A DNA stretch of 64,000 nt from Flammeovirgaceae bacterium 311. GTDB lineage: Bacteria; Bacteroidota; Bacteroidia; Cytophagales; Cyclobacteriaceae. The notes beneath the pieces are model-generated. The model saw nothing but the letters and a program-made list of their open reading frames with translations. It was not told where the DNA came from and made no database searches. Positions 62,692-64,000 of this stretch are shown here, piece by piece. The position numbers were made by a program, and so were the translations under genes. Each line of letters opens with the position of its first letter. Position 1 is the first letter of the stretch. The stretch spans positions 3,798,501-3,862,500 of the forward strand of contig CP004371.1 of the NCBI GenBank assembly GCA_000597885.1, given 5' to 3'.

Positions 62692-62768
62692 GTACCTTCA
62701 TGTACAGCTAAGCATCAACGCTCAGTCACCTAAATTCTTTGCCGGTTTTGTACATTAGCAGCACAAAA

Positions 62769-62807
62769 CAAAACAGCCTGAGCTTAAGCCCAGGCTGTTT
62801 TGTTTTT
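62769..62807 (+). terminator. Terminator after the dienelactone hydrolase gene
   Basis: CAAAACAGCCTG (62769-62780) pairs perfectly with CAGGCTGTTTTG (62791-62802) with a 10-base loop, followed by five T residues. Confidence 0.88.
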
Positions 62808-62933
62808 ATCAGCATAAAAAAATTCCCTGAAGTTATTCTCTGGATTTATTTAGCAGTAAGAATTAGCTTACATAAGCTTTATTCATAGGGTATGCTTTGT
62901 TATTTTAGTAACCTGCTGCTATGATATCATAAT

Positions 62934-63800
62934 ATGAGATGCTCCTTAACCTTATTTGTTTGTTGCCTCATGCTTCTTTTTTCAGAAGAACTAAAAGCGC
63001 AGCGACTAAGCGATCTTATATCGGAAGAAGTTTGCCAGTGTTTATCCAAGGAACAAAGGCCCGTTGCTCAGGCCGCCATTGAATCATGCTTTAAAGACAT
63101 AGCCATTCCCTATACAGTTGCACAGCCTGTTCATGAAGCTAAAGTTCGTGAAATTGTACAAGATGTGGTGATGCTGTTAAAGGCTAATTGCAATCTTGCT
63201 GGTGATCAGCTTTTAGAGCTTAAGGCCTCTTATGAAGTATCCTCTAATCCAGAAGCAATTACCTATTATACTCCGGGAAATAAGGCACTCAGCAAGCAAA
63301 AATACAAACGTGCTATTCAGCTTTATAAAAAGGCACTGCACATAGATCCTACATTTGTGATGGCGATGGATCGGATGGCAATTGCTTACCGACAGTTAGG
63401 TGAATACAATGAAGCAATTAAATGGTATGAACAGTCCCATATTGTCAAACCAGAGGGGCACATAGCAATCATCAATTTAGCCGATATTTATAGTGTGCGT
63501 GTAGAAAAGAATAAAGCACTGGCACTTTACCAGGAGTTAATTGATCGGTATCCAGATAATCCAGAGGGATATTTTGGTATAAGCAAAATACTGGTGATAC
63601 AGGAAAATTTTACTCAGGCACTTCCTATTGCGGTGCAGGCGCATAAAATGTTTGCCAGGCAGGGAAATCCGCACATAAGAGAAAGCAACCTTTTGATTTC
63701 CCGGATTTTTGTAGAGATGGAAAAGAGAGGAGAAGAGGAGAAATTTCTAGATGTTATTTCCGAGGCAGGGATAGATATACACCTTGTGGAGCAGCAGTAA
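62934..63800 (+). CDS. Secreted TPR protein
   Basis: The 288-residue protein has a signal peptide (MRCSLTLFVCCLMLLFSEEL...KAQ), an N-terminal helical part with paired Cys (EEVCQCLSKEQRPV and AIESCFKDI) and about three TPR units (110-225): ALSKQKYKRAIQLYKKALHI, MAIAYRQLGEYNEAIKWYEQ and LADIYSVRVEKNKALALYQE. It is an extracytoplasmic scaffold of unknown partner. A terminator follows between it and the OsmC gene. Confidence 0.85.
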   Translation: MRCSLTLFVCCLMLLFSEELKAQRLSDLISEEVCQCLSKEQRPVAQAAIESCFKDIAIPYTVAQPVHEAKVREIVQDVVMLLKANCNLAGDQLLELKASYEVSSNPEAITYYTPGNKALSKQKYKRAIQLYKKALHIDPTFVMAMDRMAIAYRQLGEYNEAIKWYEQSHIVKPEGHIAIINLADIYSVRVEKNKALALYQELIDRYPDNPEGYFGISKILVIQENFTQALPIAVQAHKMFARQGNPHIRESNLLISRIFVEMEKRGEEEKFLDVISEAGIDIHLVEQQ

Positions 63801-63822
63801 CAGTTTCTTTAATCAATAAAAA

Positions 63823-63849
63823 AGGCTTAAGTATTTACTACCTAAGCCT
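63823..63849. terminator. Hairpin between the convergent TPR and OsmC-like genes
   Basis: The stem AGGCTTA (63823-63829)/TAAGCCT (63843-63849) has a 13-base loop. An A-run at 63817-63823 gives T-runs to minus-strand transcripts. Confidence 0.7.
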
Positions 63850-63868
63850 ATATTTCAGTTTTTTAATA

Positions 63869-64000
63869 TCATCCCTGCAACTGTGCATCCAAATTGATAT
63901 CGCAATTGAGCAGGCGGGAAATAGGGCAATTTTGTTTAGCCTCATTGGCGGCCTTCATAAAGGCTTCCTGATCCATGCCCGGTACTTTTGCCTGTAGCTT
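63869..64000 (-). CDS. OsmC-family protein, C-terminal fragment (5' end outside the window)
   Basis: Minus-strand frame from the right edge to TGA at 63869 gives the last 43 residues: KLQAKVPGMDQEAFMKAANE, then AKQNCPISRLLNCDINLDAQLQG. The CPISRLLN block with the resolving Cys and the final beta-strand are typical of OsmC/Ohr peroxidases, which detoxify organic hydroperoxides. OsmC is more likely than Ohr from the CPISRLLN-x-IxL-x-A ending, but the catalytic N-terminal Cys lies outside the window. Confidence 0.8.
   Translation of the reverse strand, partial: KLQAKVPGMDQEAFMKAANEAKQNCPISRLLNCDINLDAQLQG

Overview
This is a chromosomal stretch of a Bacteroidota bacterium, most likely order Cytophagales. 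The evidence is the gene content: a PorE-like TPR/PD40/OmpA lipoprotein, a GIN-domain (DUF2807) lipoprotein, tandem DUF3857 proteins, a SPOR-like secreted protein, a small Hc1-like histone, a DUF6427-like membrane protein and an AIR synthase of the ~390-residue type. Matches to the Bacteroidota promoter -7 consensus (TAnnTTTG), weak or absent Shine-Dalgarno sites and many short lipoprotein signals agree. By eye, base composition is about half GC in genes and AT-richer between them. I found no tRNA, rRNA, CRISPR array, insertion sequence or prophage. The species cannot be named from sequence reading alone.

Layout. 1-5.8 kb, minus strand: a partial substrate-binding protein, a GH1 beta-glucosidase, a glycosyltransferase translationally coupled to an LpxH-like phosphatase, an RDD membrane protein and a methyltransferase. 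6-9 kb: a VOC protein, then an AEC transporter coupled to an HTTM protein and an overlapping small unknown gene. 9.5-17 kb: a STAS-like protein, a secreted beta-rich protein, a TetR regulator, a SPOR-like protein, fumarase, a PAS histidine kinase with an adjacent cupin, and a DUF1963 protein. 17-30 kb, plus strand: two DUF3857/transglutaminase-like proteins (the first lacks the catalytic residues), an M1 aminopeptidase lipoprotein, a lone receiver protein, the PorE-like protein, purM and a two-domain glycosyltransferase. 30-42 kb: ogt, a gene-poor kilobase, an unlisted 42-residue gene, a ZIP-like transporter, an RsmF-like RNA methyltransferase, a SNF2 helicase, an ABC permease with rbfA, rpiB and a membrane-anchored LAS-type metallopeptidase. 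42-53 kb: a PNPOx-fold/isochorismatase pair divergent from a MocR regulator, an unknown lipoprotein, tatC, glyA, a GIN-domain lipoprotein, a universal stress protein, a DUF72 protein and a radical SAM protein. 53-57 kb: a methionine biosynthesis locus. 57-64 kb: a histone-like gene, M48 peptidase, small membrane proteins, a peroxiredoxin-like protein, DinB, dienelactone hydrolase, a TPR protein and the end of an OsmC-like gene.

The most interesting part is the 5' region of the methionine locus (53.1-53.5 kb). A good -33/-7 promoter is followed by a SAM-I-type riboswitch. Nine bases after its closing stem an unlisted 39-codon reading frame begins. It ends in a run of six cysteine codons and has eight cysteines in all. 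Next come two weak hairpins, then metY (O-acetylhomoserine sulfhydrylase), metX and homoserine dehydrogenase. This looks like a cysteine-sensing leader peptide stacked on a SAM riboswitch, so that the pathway could respond to both end product and sulfur supply. The architecture is seen in the sequence; the attenuation mechanism is inference.
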